DNA from: Flavobacteriaceae bacterium
GTDB lineage: Bacteria; Bacteroidota; Bacteroidia; Flavobacteriales; Flavobacteriaceae
DNA: 64,000 nucleotides
Assembly (NCBI GenBank): GCA_002746415.1
Contig: NVXD01000009.1
Location: forward strand, 38,273 to 102,272
Reading direction: 5' to 3'
Shown piece by piece: positions 45,813 to 54,455 of the stretch; position 1 is the stretch's first letter, and the number at the start of each line of letters is the position of its first letter. A model generated the notes under the pieces. It was not told the origin of the DNA, ran no database searches, and saw nothing but the letters and a program-made list of their open reading frames with translations. The position numbers were made by a program, and so were the translations under genes.

Positions 45813-47456
45813 AAAAAAACATCTATTAAACATCGATTTCACTTCATTATGAATCCGTATAAAATTATCATCTAAATCCTTTTGAGTTATTTTTTCATGC
45901 TCTGGCAAAGCCCTTTCTATAGTTGGGAGTTTAAATTGTACTTTTCTATCCTTTCCGTCTGCAAATACAATAAACTCCCCTTGATTTAATCGATAAAAGG
46001 CATCAGCTCTGGTTTTGGAGACTTCTTTTTCCCCCTCCGTTATTCTAGTATCAAAATTTAAGTTATACCCTTTATTGACACTCCTGGTCGGTTTTTTTAC
46101 AATTTCAAAAAAGCGTTCATAATACTTTGCTGTATCTGGATCGTTTGCCTTTCCAAAAAACTGATACGATAGGTTGGCAAGAATGGCTTTACTTGCTTTA
46201 TCACCGTACATCATATCGTTTTGTATTTTGTCCTGTAAGATATAAAGACAAACAATATCATAGCTACGTAGGGTTGCAGGAATCCGATGCATATTCAGTA
46301 ACCGAATGGTTGAAGCTTCTTCCAATAACACGAATGATGGGTTTTGCCCTCGTTCGCTCATTTGTTTGGTAATGGTATGCATAATGGTTGCGATTACAGG
46401 AGATAAAGAAGCCTCTTTTTTAGGGTTATTGACAATGGAAATTACCGCAGTATTTTGAGAATTATTGATATTTAGTGGTATTTCATCTTCCGATAAGACC
46501 ATAAATATTTTTTTAGTGCTTATCTTTTTAAAGGCATTTGCCAAAGTACTTTTTACTCCTGCAGTCTGCCTATCAGAACCTACACCGCTGATAAAAGCAT
46601 CTGCCATCGCTTTGGAAGTCAAATCTCCTTTTAGAAATTTAACCAACTCCTTTGTCTCTAAAAACTGATATAGTGCTATCATATGTGGAATGGTACAATA
46701 ATCTTTATAATCAGTTTTGAGTCTCCAAATAATACCTCCTATCAAACCTTCTACAGCATCTTTAAAAAAACGAGAACTATTATTATCGGATTCTCTAAGC
46801 TCTAACAGATTCTCCAAGAGTACCCGTGAGATTTCATATACACTCTCTTCATCAGGTAAATATTTTGGTGCAATGGGGTTTACTTTTTGGTGGATAGGAT
46901 CAAAAGAAATGATATAAAAATCAATATTACTTTTCTGGAATATGGGATATGCCATTTCGGTAATTTCAAAATTCTTGTAGTCATGCATCACACCACAAAA
47001 TTCATTATTTCCAAAATGCTCTAAAAAGCTATAGACCACACTTTCAGTTTTGCCACTACCCGCAGCTCCGATAATTGAAATTCCTTTACGGATGTTATCT
47101 AGTATAAGCCTAGCTCCCTTTGTTCTAATAATGACCTTATATTTTTTGTTGATATTGGTGGGAGTTTCTTCTTTATGGGCATATACATACAATATGATAT
47201 TACAGAAAGTATATGGTAATACCCTATAAATCAATGTCCTTAAAAAAGGCTGCAAAGCTATAGTATAGTACAAATAAAGTGTTGTTCCTATAATACAAAA
47301 GAGCAGCATAAAAAATCCAAAACGAAAATATCTAATGATGAAATAAGATACCAAACACCCCATAATAAAATAAGCAATCATATTGTATAATCCATCCATA
47401 ACTATCATTTTTAAAAAATCAACAGCCTCAATCAAGGGTACGAGGTATGCTTCCAA
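45762..47456 (-). CDS. Type IV coupling protein (TraG/VirD4-like), C-terminus replaced by IS21 sequence
   Basis: The 564-residue product has N-terminal membrane segments (MIAYFIMGCLVSYFIIRYF, YTFCNIILYVYAH), Walker A ISIIGAAGSGKTESVVYS, and a conserved coupling-protein middle (VGSDRQTAGVKSTLANAFKK, PSFVLLEEASTIRLL). These ATPases bring relaxase-bound DNA to a conjugation pore. The last 20 or so residues (QHIELISKEESMRKN) are coded by the IS21 scar in a frame shifted from istB, so the native C-terminus is lost. It lies just downstream of the relaxase gene, as in Bacteroidota mobilisable elements. No conjugation pore genes are in the window. Confidence 0.88.
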   Translation of the reverse strand: MEAYLVPLIEAVDFLKMIVMDGLYNMIAYFIMGCLVSYFIIRYFRFGFFMLLFCIIGTTLYLYYTIALQPFLRTLIYRVLPYTFCNIILYVYAHKEETPTNINKKYKVIIRTKGARLILDNIRKGISIIGAAGSGKTESVVYSFLEHFGNNEFCGVMHDYKNFEITEMAYPIFQKSNIDFYIISFDPIHQKVNPIAPKYLPDEESVYEISRVLLENLLELRESDNNSSRFFKDAVEGLIGGIIWRLKTDYKDYCTIPHMIALYQFLETKELVKFLKGDLTSKAMADAFISGVGSDRQTAGVKSTLANAFKKISTKKIFMVLSEDEIPLNINNSQNTAVISIVNNPKKEASLSPVIATIMHTITKQMSERGQNPSFVLLEEASTIRLLNMHRIPATLRSYDIVCLYILQDKIQNDMMYGDKASKAILANLSYQFFGKANDPDTAKYYERFFEIVKKPTRSVNKGYNLNFDTRITEGEKEVSKTRADAFYRLNQGEFIVFADGKDRKVQFKLPTIERALPEHEKITQKDLDDNFIRIHNEVKSMFNRCFFIQHIELISKEESMRKN

Positions 47457-47511
47457 AAAATAAATTTTAATTTCGAGGCAAGCCTCAGGGATTTAAACTC
47501 TCAATGAGGGT

Positions 47512-48525
47512 TTAAATCCCTATGGAACCAGAGCGTATGGCAACTTCTACCCCTTTTTTGAGTTTCATAAATGCCTTAAATGTCAATTGCGCTTTATTAG
47601 CAGGAATAATGGGGATGTTTAGTCCCGATTTATGGAGCATTTTAAAAGCTATTTGTTTTTGTGTGGTGGGTAAGCCTACGAGCATAGCAAAAAACTTTTT
47701 TGGGTCCTTTATAAACATATTTCTCGCTTGGTAACTTTCTACAAAATTGCGTTTATAGCCAAAAGTCTTGTCAAATGTTTTTTCAACAGCTTTATAGAAC
47801 TTGTCTCTATTGAAACCCTGTTTTACCTCTTTGCCATTGAGGATGGTTATGGATTCCTTAAATTTTGTGTTTGGGGATAAACTGTGTGAATTCGTTATAT
47901 CTTTTCTACTAACAATAATATGAATATGGCTCTGAAAACCTTCTTTTTTCATTCCTTGTACAATCCGTTTTCCATTAATCTTATGTGGAGCTTCTTTTTC
48001 CAGTTTGGCAATTTCCCGTTCTAGTTTTTTAATATTTCCTCTCCCTCGCTGTATTTTCCGAATCTCGTTTTTAAGGATAAGAATCTTATTGGCATAGGGT
48101 TGGTTTTCTTTGATTTTTTTCTCTGTCCCCTTAAAAGTACGTTCATGTTCAATCTTGGCATAATATTTAATATCATCTACAGTAACTGTTCGGTCTCTAT
48201 AAAATGAATTGGCATAATCTTTCATCAGTTCCCTGACAAAAATCCGTAACTGTTCTGGGTTGTTGCCTATATGTCGTAATTCACTAGGGCTTGGGCTGAC
48301 CACAAGTGAATAGAACTTAGGGTCTTTTTTTGAAAGTTTTGCGGTATTACCGTCAATTTCTGCAATTACTTCATGGGAGCTAACCCTGTCATGGTATTGG
48401 TCAAAAAAATATTCTTGAAGCTCTTCGTTTTGTTCTTCATTTTCCTTTTCAAGATAGTTGACAAAATCCCGAACACTCCCCTTATAGTTAATGTTCATTT
48501 GCTGTGGAGTAATGGCGATATACAT
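47512..48525 (-). CDS. DUF5712-type mobilisation relaxase
   Basis: The 337-residue product has a HxH-type metal motif (GFQSHIHIIVSRKD) and the RAMP-like N-terminus of MobB/DUF5712 proteins (MYIAITPQQMNINYKGSVRDFVNYLEK begins the frame; KFYSLVVSPSPSE follows). The middle is a charged coiled coil (RKIQRGRGNIKKLEREIAK). It would nick oriT and lead the DNA strand in transfer. It begins 3 bases after the stop of the BfmA/BtgA-like gene, so the two form an operon. Confidence 0.82.
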   Translation of the reverse strand: MYIAITPQQMNINYKGSVRDFVNYLEKENEEQNEELQEYFFDQYHDRVSSHEVIAEIDGNTAKLSKKDPKFYSLVVSPSPSELRHIGNNPEQLRIFVRELMKDYANSFYRDRTVTVDDIKYYAKIEHERTFKGTEKKIKENQPYANKILILKNEIRKIQRGRGNIKKLEREIAKLEKEAPHKINGKRIVQGMKKEGFQSHIHIIVSRKDITNSHSLSPNTKFKESITILNGKEVKQGFNRDKFYKAVEKTFDKTFGYKRNFVESYQARNMFIKDPKKFFAMLVGLPTTQKQIAFKMLHKSGLNIPIIPANKAQLTFKAFMKLKKGVEVAIRSGSIGI

Positions 48526-48528
48526 GGC

Positions 48529-49086
48529 TTACAAATTTTCTAAGTTTCTTTTAATTTTTATAAATTCGTTTTGAGGGAGTTCTAATTTTAGATATTCTTT
48601 TCCAAAACTGCTTTTTACGATTTTAACCTTACCCAATACAAAACCAAAATTTTCTTTTATCCCTTTCATTTTTTTCTCCAAGCGTTCATAACGGATTTTA
48701 GGCACCGTGAAATCCTCGACCATTTCTTGTTCAGGTGTTTTAGTTGCAAATTTCACCTCTAACTGTTCAGGCTCTTCCTGTTCTAATTTTTCTTCAAATA
48801 AGGAAAGCAACATAGCATTGGTAGGTTTGGTTTGATGCTTTTCAATATCTCGAATAATAGCAATTACAGCATTTATTCTTTTTCTTATTTTTCCTTCCAA
48901 TTTAGCAATCGGTTCTCCCAGATTATCCGTTGGGGCTATTCCATTGTACTCAAAAAACTGTACCATTTGTAATAAGGTCATAGATTGGGATGCTGCATTG
49001 TTCTTGCAGAATGTTCTAAATTTCTTGGCTACAGATTTTTTGATTCTTAAACCTGCGAACCCATCTTTTTCATACCCTTTATCCAT
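48529..49086 (-). CDS. BfmA/BtgA-type mobilisation accessory protein
   Basis: The 185-residue product has a ribbon-helix-helix-like N-terminus (FAGLRIKKSVAKKFRTFCK) and a basic helical body, as in BfmA/BtgA proteins of Bacteroidota mobilisable elements, which bind oriT and help the relaxase. It is co-transcribed with the relaxase. The hairpin-rich stretch directly upstream (49120-49310) is the natural place for oriT. Confidence 0.8.
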   Translation of the reverse strand: MDKGYEKDGFAGLRIKKSVAKKFRTFCKNNAASQSMTLLQMVQFFEYNGIAPTDNLGEPIAKLEGKIRKRINAVIAIIRDIEKHQTKPTNAMLLSLFEEKLEQEEPEQLEVKFATKTPEQEMVEDFTVPKIRYERLEKKMKGIKENFGFVLGKVKIVKSSFGKEYLKLELPQNEFIKIKRNLENL

Positions 49087-49119
49087 TTTTTCATAAAAAA
49101 TTTACCGTTTTTACTGGGC

Positions 49120-49310
49120 TGAGCGCATTTTTTATGAAAAAATGCAAAATCACCTAAAAACTAAATTACCTGTTGCCCCTTATAAACAATGGGTTTACAA
49201 AGGAAACTGCATACGTAGCGCTGCGCTAGCACGCTACCCTCTTGCTTCTCCTTTTTCGTCACGCCAAAGCGTGACAAAAATTCCAAACAACCAGGCTAAA
49301 AAAAGCCTGT
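49120..49310. other. Hairpin cluster, candidate oriT
   Basis: Three perfect hairpins lie upstream of the mobilisation operon: GCATTTTTT/AAAAAATGC (49125-49145, ATG loop), GTCACGC/GCGTGAC (49258-49275, CAAA loop) and AGGCT/AGCCT (49293-49308). A GTAGCG/CGCTAC pair lies near 49215-49237. The clustering and position fit a transfer origin; no nic site can be shown. Gap 49087-49564 has no gene. Confidence 0.4.
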
Positions 49311-49492
49311 CTTGAGCTTGTCGAAAGGTTAGTTGCTTTTCCTTAAATAACCAGCCTTATAAATATATTTAATCGAGGGGTAAAATTGAAACGCAGAATG
49401 TAGTCAAATACCCTGTTTTGGTAGCACCCAAAATGATTACTGAAAATTTAATGACTTGGAACGTCAGATTTTAATTTTTTTCTGCGGTTTAT

Positions 49493-49534
49493 ACACATGA
49501 CAGACCCTTGAAAAATCAAAGGTCTGTCATGTGT
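49493..49534. terminator. Long hairpin between mobilisation operon and small gene
   Basis: A 19-bp stem with one mismatch (49493-49511 with 49516-49534) and an AAAA loop. A second 7-bp hairpin (ACCCACT/AGTGGGT) spans 49544-49565 and touches the stop of the next gene. Either could stop transcription; neither has a long T-run. Confidence 0.45.
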
Positions 49535-49564
49535 TAAATATAAACCCACTAGCCCACCAGTGGG

Positions 49565-49762
49565 TCAGATATTAAAAACATATTGATAATTATATAGATT
49601 TCGTGTCGCCTCTTCGTCCAATAAAACATCATAATTCAAATGATGTTCTTTGGCGTAAGTTTTAAGTTCATTCCCAAATTTACTTTTTACATCTTCTTTA
49701 GAGATAGAGAATAGACGTTGTTGGGTTTCTGCATCGAGATTACTGTAATTCAAATAAACCAT
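49565..49762 (-). CDS. Small conserved-looking protein next to radC, function unknown
   Basis: The 65-residue product (MVYLNYSNLDAETQQRLF at the start; FGNELKTYAKEHHLNYDVLL in the middle) is charged and helical with no signal or known motif. It follows the radC 3' fragment on the same strand, 34 bases after its stop, and was probably co-transcribed with radC before the RIT insertion. Confidence 0.5.
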   Translation of the reverse strand: MVYLNYSNLDAETQQRLFSISKEDVKSKFGNELKTYAKEHHLNYDVLLDEEATRNLYNYQYVFNI

Positions 49763-49796
49763 AATAGTCGTTTTAAATTGGAGTCAATGGCCCTAA

Positions 49797-49962
49797 TTAT
49801 AACAATCCGTTATCTGCAAAACTGTAGTACTCGCCATTGGGTGTAATAATGAGGTGGTCTAAAACGGCTACATCAAAAAGTTTTGCAGCCTTTATTATTT
49901 TTTCGGTCAATGCTATATCTGCCTTACTTGCTTTTAATTTCCCAGAAGGATGGTTATGCACC
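49797..49962 (-). pseudogene. radC: radC-like gene, 3' part (JAB domain end)
   Basis: The fragment encodes HNHPSGKLKASKADIAL, then KLFDVAVLDHLIITPNG and the end YYSFADNGLL. This is the metal-binding and C-terminal part of the RadC/JAB domain. The first half is found 3.5 kb away at 53474-53767, and the break is exactly at the H-NHPSG junction, where the RIT element lies. RadC-like JAB proteins are common in Bacteroidota mobile elements. Confidence 0.85.
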
Positions 49963-50001
49963 TTATGTAAAGCTTTACATAATTCGCATTATGTAAAGTA
50001 A

Positions 50002-50074
50002 ATTATTATGTAAAGTAACCCTCTGAACACCCTATTAATACTGAGATATTTATAAGATCACTTTACATAATAAT
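50002..50074. repeat. RIT left-end 73-bp module
   Basis: ATTATTATGTAAAGT (50002-50016), a 43-base spacer, then its inverse ACTTTACATAATAAT (50060-50074). The module is repeated with equal geometry at 53389-53461. Likely recombinase-binding site pair. Confidence 0.7.
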
Positions 50075-50075
50075 A

Positions 50076-51089
50076 TTAGAATCGTTTCAGCCAAGTAATC
50101 AAATTTTCGTTCTTTGCCCATATAGGCTCTTCATCTGGATTGATATCGACATATGCTTTTTCAAGGGCGATGCGTTTCTGTTTGGAATCCGCTCTGGCAT
50201 ATATTTCCGTGGTCTGGACGGATACGTGGCCCAATATATCCCGGATATATACCAGATTCACCCCGGCCTGCAATAAGTGCATGGCCTTCGAGTGTCTAAG
50301 GGAATGACAACTGACCTTGTCAGGGATGATCATTTTGTCCGTTTCCCTTGCCATTTTTATATATTTCTGGAGGATATGATTGATTCCAGCACGAGTAAAC
50401 CTTTCTTTTCTGCTATTGAAGAAAAGGGGATGCATATTGGAGACAGGTTGGTCCAATCCATGCTCCTTCATATAGTTTTTAAGGTGACCGATCTGTGCGT
50501 CCAACATCGGGACCAGCCGTGCCCTGTTCCCCTTGCCGACGATTTTGATTATAGGGGGCTTGCCCAACCTTAGACTTGAAGGGGTCAGGTCTATGATTTC
50601 CTGAACTCTCGCCCCTGTATCATAGATCAGGGACAGGAGTGCCAGATCTCGCCTTCCCCTGATAGTCGTGGTGTCAGGCTGCCGTAAGAGCACCCTTATC
50701 CCCTCGATCGTGAGATAGTTTATACTTTCCTTTCGAGTCTTCTTGGATCTGATGGACAGTATCTTTTGGCATTCGTGGAGATTGTCCAGACTTTCGTACT
50801 GTAGGTATCTATAAAAGGAATGAATCGCCGCTAAACGCATATTTCGGGTCGAACCGCTACATTTCCGTTCTTTTTGTATCCAATCAAGGAACTCTATGAT
50901 CGTTTCCTTTCTGATCTTTGCGAGAGTCAGTTTTTCTACCTTCAAGAGCTTCTCTTTTTCAATAAAATCTAACAGCAGGACGAATGTATCCCTGTATGCG
51001 GTAATGGTATTAACACTTGCACCTCTTTCGTCCGGTAAATACCTTACGATAAAATCGGATATATACTTTGAAAAATCAGTTGGCCTCAT
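50076..51089 (-). CDS. RIT tyrosine recombinase, third gene
   Basis: The frame opens at 51137, but the start at 51089 (MRPTDFSKYISDFI) is preferred because it overlaps the preceding gene's stop by 14 bases, giving 337 residues. The catalytic set is visible: Arg in DTGARVQEIIDLTP, HSLRHSKAMHLLQAG, ILGHVSVQTTEIYARAD with the nucleophile Tyr. The N-terminal SAM-like core-binding domain includes VNTITAYRDTFVLLLDF. All three recombinases are thought to be needed for RIT movement. Confidence 0.92.
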   Translation of the reverse strand: MRPTDFSKYISDFIVRYLPDERGASVNTITAYRDTFVLLLDFIEKEKLLKVEKLTLAKIRKETIIEFLDWIQKERKCSGSTRNMRLAAIHSFYRYLQYESLDNLHECQKILSIRSKKTRKESINYLTIEGIRVLLRQPDTTTIRGRRDLALLSLIYDTGARVQEIIDLTPSSLRLGKPPIIKIVGKGNRARLVPMLDAQIGHLKNYMKEHGLDQPVSNMHPLFFNSRKERFTRAGINHILQKYIKMARETDKMIIPDKVSCHSLRHSKAMHLLQAGVNLVYIRDILGHVSVQTTEIYARADSKQKRIALEKAYVDINPDEEPIWAKNENLITWLKRF

Positions 51090-52044
51090 AATTCTTGAAT
51101 TTAGGGAATACGTCCAAACACACTGCATCCATATCATTGATCAGGTTCGGATACATGTTACTGGTCAATCTGACATAATGGTCGGTTGCCCCAATGGATT
51201 GGTGTCCCAGATAATTGGAGAGTATAGGCAACGAGGCATAAAGATCGATCCCCGATTCTGCCATTTGGGCAAGTGAAGTAACGGCAAAGGTATGCCTAAG
51301 GTCGTGAAGACGTGCTGTATTGGATATTCCAGCCTTGTCCAGACATTTTTTGAACCATTTCCTAACGCCTTGTCCACATTTGCGCCCATTGACCTTGACG
51401 AAGAAGTAGTCGGAACTTGTTTTTCTAGAAGGAAGCAGATCCCTATATTCCAGATATTCCCGGCATACGGATACCAGAGATTGTGAGATAGGTATGATCC
51501 GTTGTTTCCCGTTCTTGGAATCCCTCACCAGTAAATAACCTTCATCCAGACGGACATCTTCTTCCTTTAGGGCAATGGCCTCTCCCATGCGGATTCCAGT
51601 ACAGTAAAGTAGCCGGATCAGTGCAGGCATACAGATCATACAGGAATTCTTATTCACACTGCCTATTCTTAATTCATCACAGACCTTGAACAGTAGATGT
51701 ATCTCTTTCTGCGAATAGATGTAGGGAATAAATGTGCTTTTAGGGAAGCGTGGCAATCTAGGAACATATGATGGAATTCCCAGATCGCACAGGTAGGAGG
51801 AGAACTGTGCAAGGTACCTTATCCTTTCATATCGATAGAACCCGGATTCGTTGGGTCGTCTTTCGCTCCATAACCCTGTAAATTCTTTTGTGATTCCCGA
51901 TGTGATTTCCTCTCTTTGGGCTGCCAAAGTATCGATTTGGGATAAAATGAATTCACCTGTTATATACTTAAACCCTAGTTTTTTCTTCAGATCGATGTAC
52001 TGTCTTATATAAGTACCGTATATACTGTTGTATAGTTTATTCAT
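51076..52044 (-). CDS. RIT tyrosine recombinase, second gene
   Basis: The frame opens at 52095, but the ATG at 52044 follows a strong AAAGGAGGGG ribosome site, which is rare in this genome, and overlaps the first gene's stop by 8 bases; the product is 322 residues. Catalytic motifs are CTGIRMGEAIALKEEDV, LHDLRHTFAVTSLA, YLGHQSIGATDHYVRL. The exotic Shine-Dalgarno site and GC-rich codons support a foreign origin. Confidence 0.92.
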   Translation of the reverse strand: MNKLYNSIYGTYIRQYIDLKKKLGFKYITGEFILSQIDTLAAQREEITSGITKEFTGLWSERRPNESGFYRYERIRYLAQFSSYLCDLGIPSYVPRLPRFPKSTFIPYIYSQKEIHLLFKVCDELRIGSVNKNSCMICMPALIRLLYCTGIRMGEAIALKEEDVRLDEGYLLVRDSKNGKQRIIPISQSLVSVCREYLEYRDLLPSRKTSSDYFFVKVNGRKCGQGVRKWFKKCLDKAGISNTARLHDLRHTFAVTSLAQMAESGIDLYASLPILSNYLGHQSIGATDHYVRLTSNMYPNLINDMDAVCLDVFPKFKNYEAN

Positions 52045-53314
52045 AAAAGACCCCTCCTTTCTGCTCATAAAAATTGGTAGGTACGGGGGGTACATCGAGC
52101 ATACATTGCCTCATCGATTTAAGATCGATCCGCAGATAGTACCTAGTGGATTCTGTGCTGTTGTGACCAAAGACTTCCGAGATAACGGGAAGGGCCGTAC
52201 TTTCTTCTAGCATTCTGAATCCCAGACTATGGCGCAGGGAATGAGCCCCGAACCTCCTGCCCTTGACATCGATCCCTGCTTTTCTGTAAGCTCTTTGGAC
52301 AACATGGGTAACTACTTGGCTGGTATGGAACTGGGCATAAGGTGCTTTTGCTATCAAGAATACGAATGGACTCTCCGATTCTGGTCGTCCATATTTCAGA
52401 TAATCGATCAGGGCATTACCAATATCGGGTAATATAGGAAGCTCCAATTCTTTCCCTGTCTTGACTTGCTTTATTTCTATGGTACTGGTATCCCAATGCA
52501 GTTCCGTAAACTTCAATCTTGAGATATCCGAAGCTCTTAATCCAAGCCTTGCAGCCAATAGGATTATAGCATAGTTCCGCTTTCCGATCGGACTGGAGCG
52601 ATCGATGGAATATATCAACTTTTCTATCTCACCCTTGGAATATGTGGAGGGCAACTTCGGCTGATCGACGGATCTGTATCTTGGTATCTTATTGGAATAG
52701 TCAATAGCCAACAACCTCTGTTGGTAGGCATATTTCATAAAACTGCGGAGTGCTAGGATAGTAACTTGTACTACGGTCTTTTTGCGACAATCCAGTTGAC
52801 CCAGATATCCGAGGATAAAAGCTTGATCGATATCCTTAATGGAAGGGATACTGTTTTTGTCGCAATATTGCAAGAAGGGGAAAAGGTTCCGTCGATAACC
52901 ATATAAAGTTGATACCGTTAATCTTTCCTCTAATCTTTTATGGTTTAAAAAGCGGGTGATTATTTCTCCTACGGCTCCATCAAAAACAATTGGGTCTTCT
53001 TTGCGCTGACTTCGGGCAGGGGCGGTTATTATACCAGTATTCTGGAATTCAATCAACATTCTGGTTCCATGATATATAAATCTTTCAGATTCTGAAAGTT
53101 TTGGAATATTTCGCCCACCGAGTTTCTCCTGGAGTATTAATGTCCCCACCTTTTGGTCATAGCGTTCGATCTCGTTTATAACCATGTAATTCTTGATCTC
53201 TTTCCAGGCCCACCTATATCTGGCTATAGTACTCAATGAATAGGATAGCTCGGATTCGAGATAATTGCCCGCTTTGGACATTAACTCATTGAATTCTTTA
53301 ATTCGTTTGTTCAT
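52037..53314 (-). CDS. RIT tyrosine recombinase, first gene
   Basis: The 425-residue product has a longer N-terminal domain than its partners and catalytic motifs AARLGLRASDISRLKF, GAHSLRHSLGFRMLEE and VFGHNSTESTRYYLRID. It is the first gene of the trio, starting about 75 bases inside the right-end module, so the promoter must overlap the recombinase-binding repeats and may be autoregulated. Confidence 0.93.
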   Translation of the reverse strand: MNKRIKEFNELMSKAGNYLESELSYSLSTIARYRWAWKEIKNYMVINEIERYDQKVGTLILQEKLGGRNIPKLSESERFIYHGTRMLIEFQNTGIITAPARSQRKEDPIVFDGAVGEIITRFLNHKRLEERLTVSTLYGYRRNLFPFLQYCDKNSIPSIKDIDQAFILGYLGQLDCRKKTVVQVTILALRSFMKYAYQQRLLAIDYSNKIPRYRSVDQPKLPSTYSKGEIEKLIYSIDRSSPIGKRNYAIILLAARLGLRASDISRLKFTELHWDTSTIEIKQVKTGKELELPILPDIGNALIDYLKYGRPESESPFVFLIAKAPYAQFHTSQVVTHVVQRAYRKAGIDVKGRRFGAHSLRHSLGFRMLEESTALPVISEVFGHNSTESTRYYLRIDLKSMRQCMLDVPPVPTNFYEQKGGVFYE

Positions 53315-53388
53315 ATTACAATCATTTTAAATGTGAATAATTTCACTAAATAAATGATTGTACAATGAATTTAAACGGAAGATGAACT

Positions 53389-53461
53389 ATTATTATGTAA
53401 AGTAATTTTCAATACTTTCTAATAATAACAGGGATTTAGAAGCATCACTTTACATAATAAT
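53389..53461. repeat. RIT right-end 73-bp module
   Basis: ATTATTATGTAAAGT (53389-53403), a 43-base spacer and ACTTTACATAATAAT (53447-53461). Spacing equals that of the left module, and the spacers show scattered direct similarity, ending GATATTTATAAGATC on the left and GGGATTTAGAAGCATC on the right. Confidence 0.7.
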
Positions 53462-53473
53462 TTACTTTACATA

Positions 53474-53767
53474 ATGCGCCAAGATGATCCCAACGGATAC
53501 GGTCTTTAATACCACGGCAAACAGTATCCGAAGATCAACCATGGCTCCCGTAATTCCCCATTTGGAGAGTTGATTGATACTCTTGACCTTATTGTTGTTG
53601 TTCAAGAGTATCACCTTAAAGGATTCATGTAACCCTATGGTGTTGCTGTCCCAGTGGTTGTATAACAGCTGCGCTGCGTCCATCGATGATTTTATTTGGT
53701 GCCAAAAATCGGACTTGATCCGTTCGCTATAGCCTACTTTAATTTCGTTAACTTTACTTTTCTTTGT
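53474..53767 (-). pseudogene. radC: radC-like gene, 5' part
   Basis: The fragment encodes KVNEIKVGYSERIKSDFW, then MDAAQLLYNHWD, SFKVILLNNNNKVKS, LSKWGITGAMVDLRI and VVLKTVSVGIILAH, the first half of a RadC/JAB domain. It breaks just before NHPSG, which is found at 49962. No ATG is visible at the expected start (around 53767), so the start may also be altered. Confidence 0.82.
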
Positions 53768-53793
53768 TTTTTCTTTATCGGATTAATAATGAT

Positions 53794-53834
53794 AAAGAGG
53801 GCTGAGCTTTGGTCAGTGAAGCCCTCTTTTAATT
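53794..53834. terminator. Bidirectional terminator
   Basis: A 10-bp stem AAAGAGGGCT/AGCCCTCTTT (53794-53803 with 53820-53829) with flanking A- and T-runs. It separates the radC fragment from the next minus-strand gene. Confidence 0.75.
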
Positions 53835-53850
53835 TTTACAGGCTTATCTA

Positions 53851-54084
53851 TTAGGCTGCCTTGTTTTCAGTTTTAGCGCCCAATAACAAAACCTCGCTTA
53901 TGACCACTTCCGTGACAAATCGTAGTTTTGGGTAAAACCATTTTCTAAACAATGTTTTTTTACGGTAAAGGAACCAGCCAATCCAAAGAACAATTCCTGT
54001 TGCTACCAGTCCTAAAACCAGCCAGTGATCAAGACCAAAAACACTGCCCTTTTCCTCTGGCACCTTATGTATGGTCATATACAT
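53851..54084 (-). CDS. Small membrane protein, possibly the C-terminal remnant of a transporter
   Basis: The 77-residue frame has one clear membrane segment (WLVLGLVATGIVLWIGWFLY) followed by a basic stretch (RKKTLFRKWFYPKLR). The preceding in-frame sequence (SDDGELYKDSMYMTIH) up to a stop near 54120 looks like the tail of a larger protein; sodium/solute symporters end this way, but the core is absent. It is best treated as a fragment. Confidence 0.4.
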   Translation of the reverse strand: MYMTIHKVPEEKGSVFGLDHWLVLGLVATGIVLWIGWFLYRKKTLFRKWFYPKLRFVTEVVISEVLLLGAKTENKAA

Positions 54085-54233
54085 GGAATCTTTATAGAGT
54101 TCGCCATCATCTGATGTTCAGGCCTTAGCTTTTCATACATTTAAAAAGCTTTTTAGAAAGGGATATTTCTCATAAAACACCATGTATTCCGTATGTTATA
54201 TTAAGTACAAATACAATAATATATTCACTTTGT

Positions 54234-54263
54234 TTTGAAAAGTTAGTAACTTTATTATCTTTG
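54234..54263 (+). promoter_or_regulatory. Promoter of the cytochrome/propeller gene
   Basis: TTTG (54234-54237), an 18-base spacer and TATCTTTG (54256-54263) fit the Bacteroidota consensus. The start would lie about 185 bases before the ATG at 54456, so a long 5' leader is predicted. The rest of the 54085-54455 gap shows nothing else. Confidence 0.55.
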
Positions 54264-54455
54264 TTATTAATTGAATAAGGAAACAAAGGTCTACGCTGGT
54301 TATGCTTATCATTGGGTATTGCGGGCCTAACTAATTTCATGCATATGATTGCGAAAGTGCTGGGTTGTTTTTTAAGTTCATAGATTTTGTTCCGTTATAA
54401 AACGTCGTTACCCTAATATTTGTATGCAAAGAAACAAAAACGTTAATTTATTTAT

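Larger units (their letters stand above)
49963..53478 (-). mobile_element. RIT element (recombinase in trio) inserted in radC
   Basis: The element carries three overlapping tyrosine recombinase genes on the minus strand, the defining trait of RIT elements. The ends carry a perfect 32-bp inverted repeat (49985-50016 and 53447-53478, beginning CGCATTATGTAAAGTAAATT read inward). An extra TTATGTAAAGCTTTACATAA palindrome lies at the left edge (49963-49982). The flanks read GTGCAT on the left and GCGCAT on the right (in the radC sense), consistent with a short, partly decayed target duplication. The interior is clearly more GC-rich than the surrounding mobile DNA, which suggests recent arrival from elsewhere. 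Confidence 0.85.

Noticed and set aside
49993..50074. CRISPR-like repetition of the TATGTAAAGT motif
   Set aside because: The copies are in inverted pairs at the RIT ends, not regular direct repeats with unique spacers, and no cas genes exist here.
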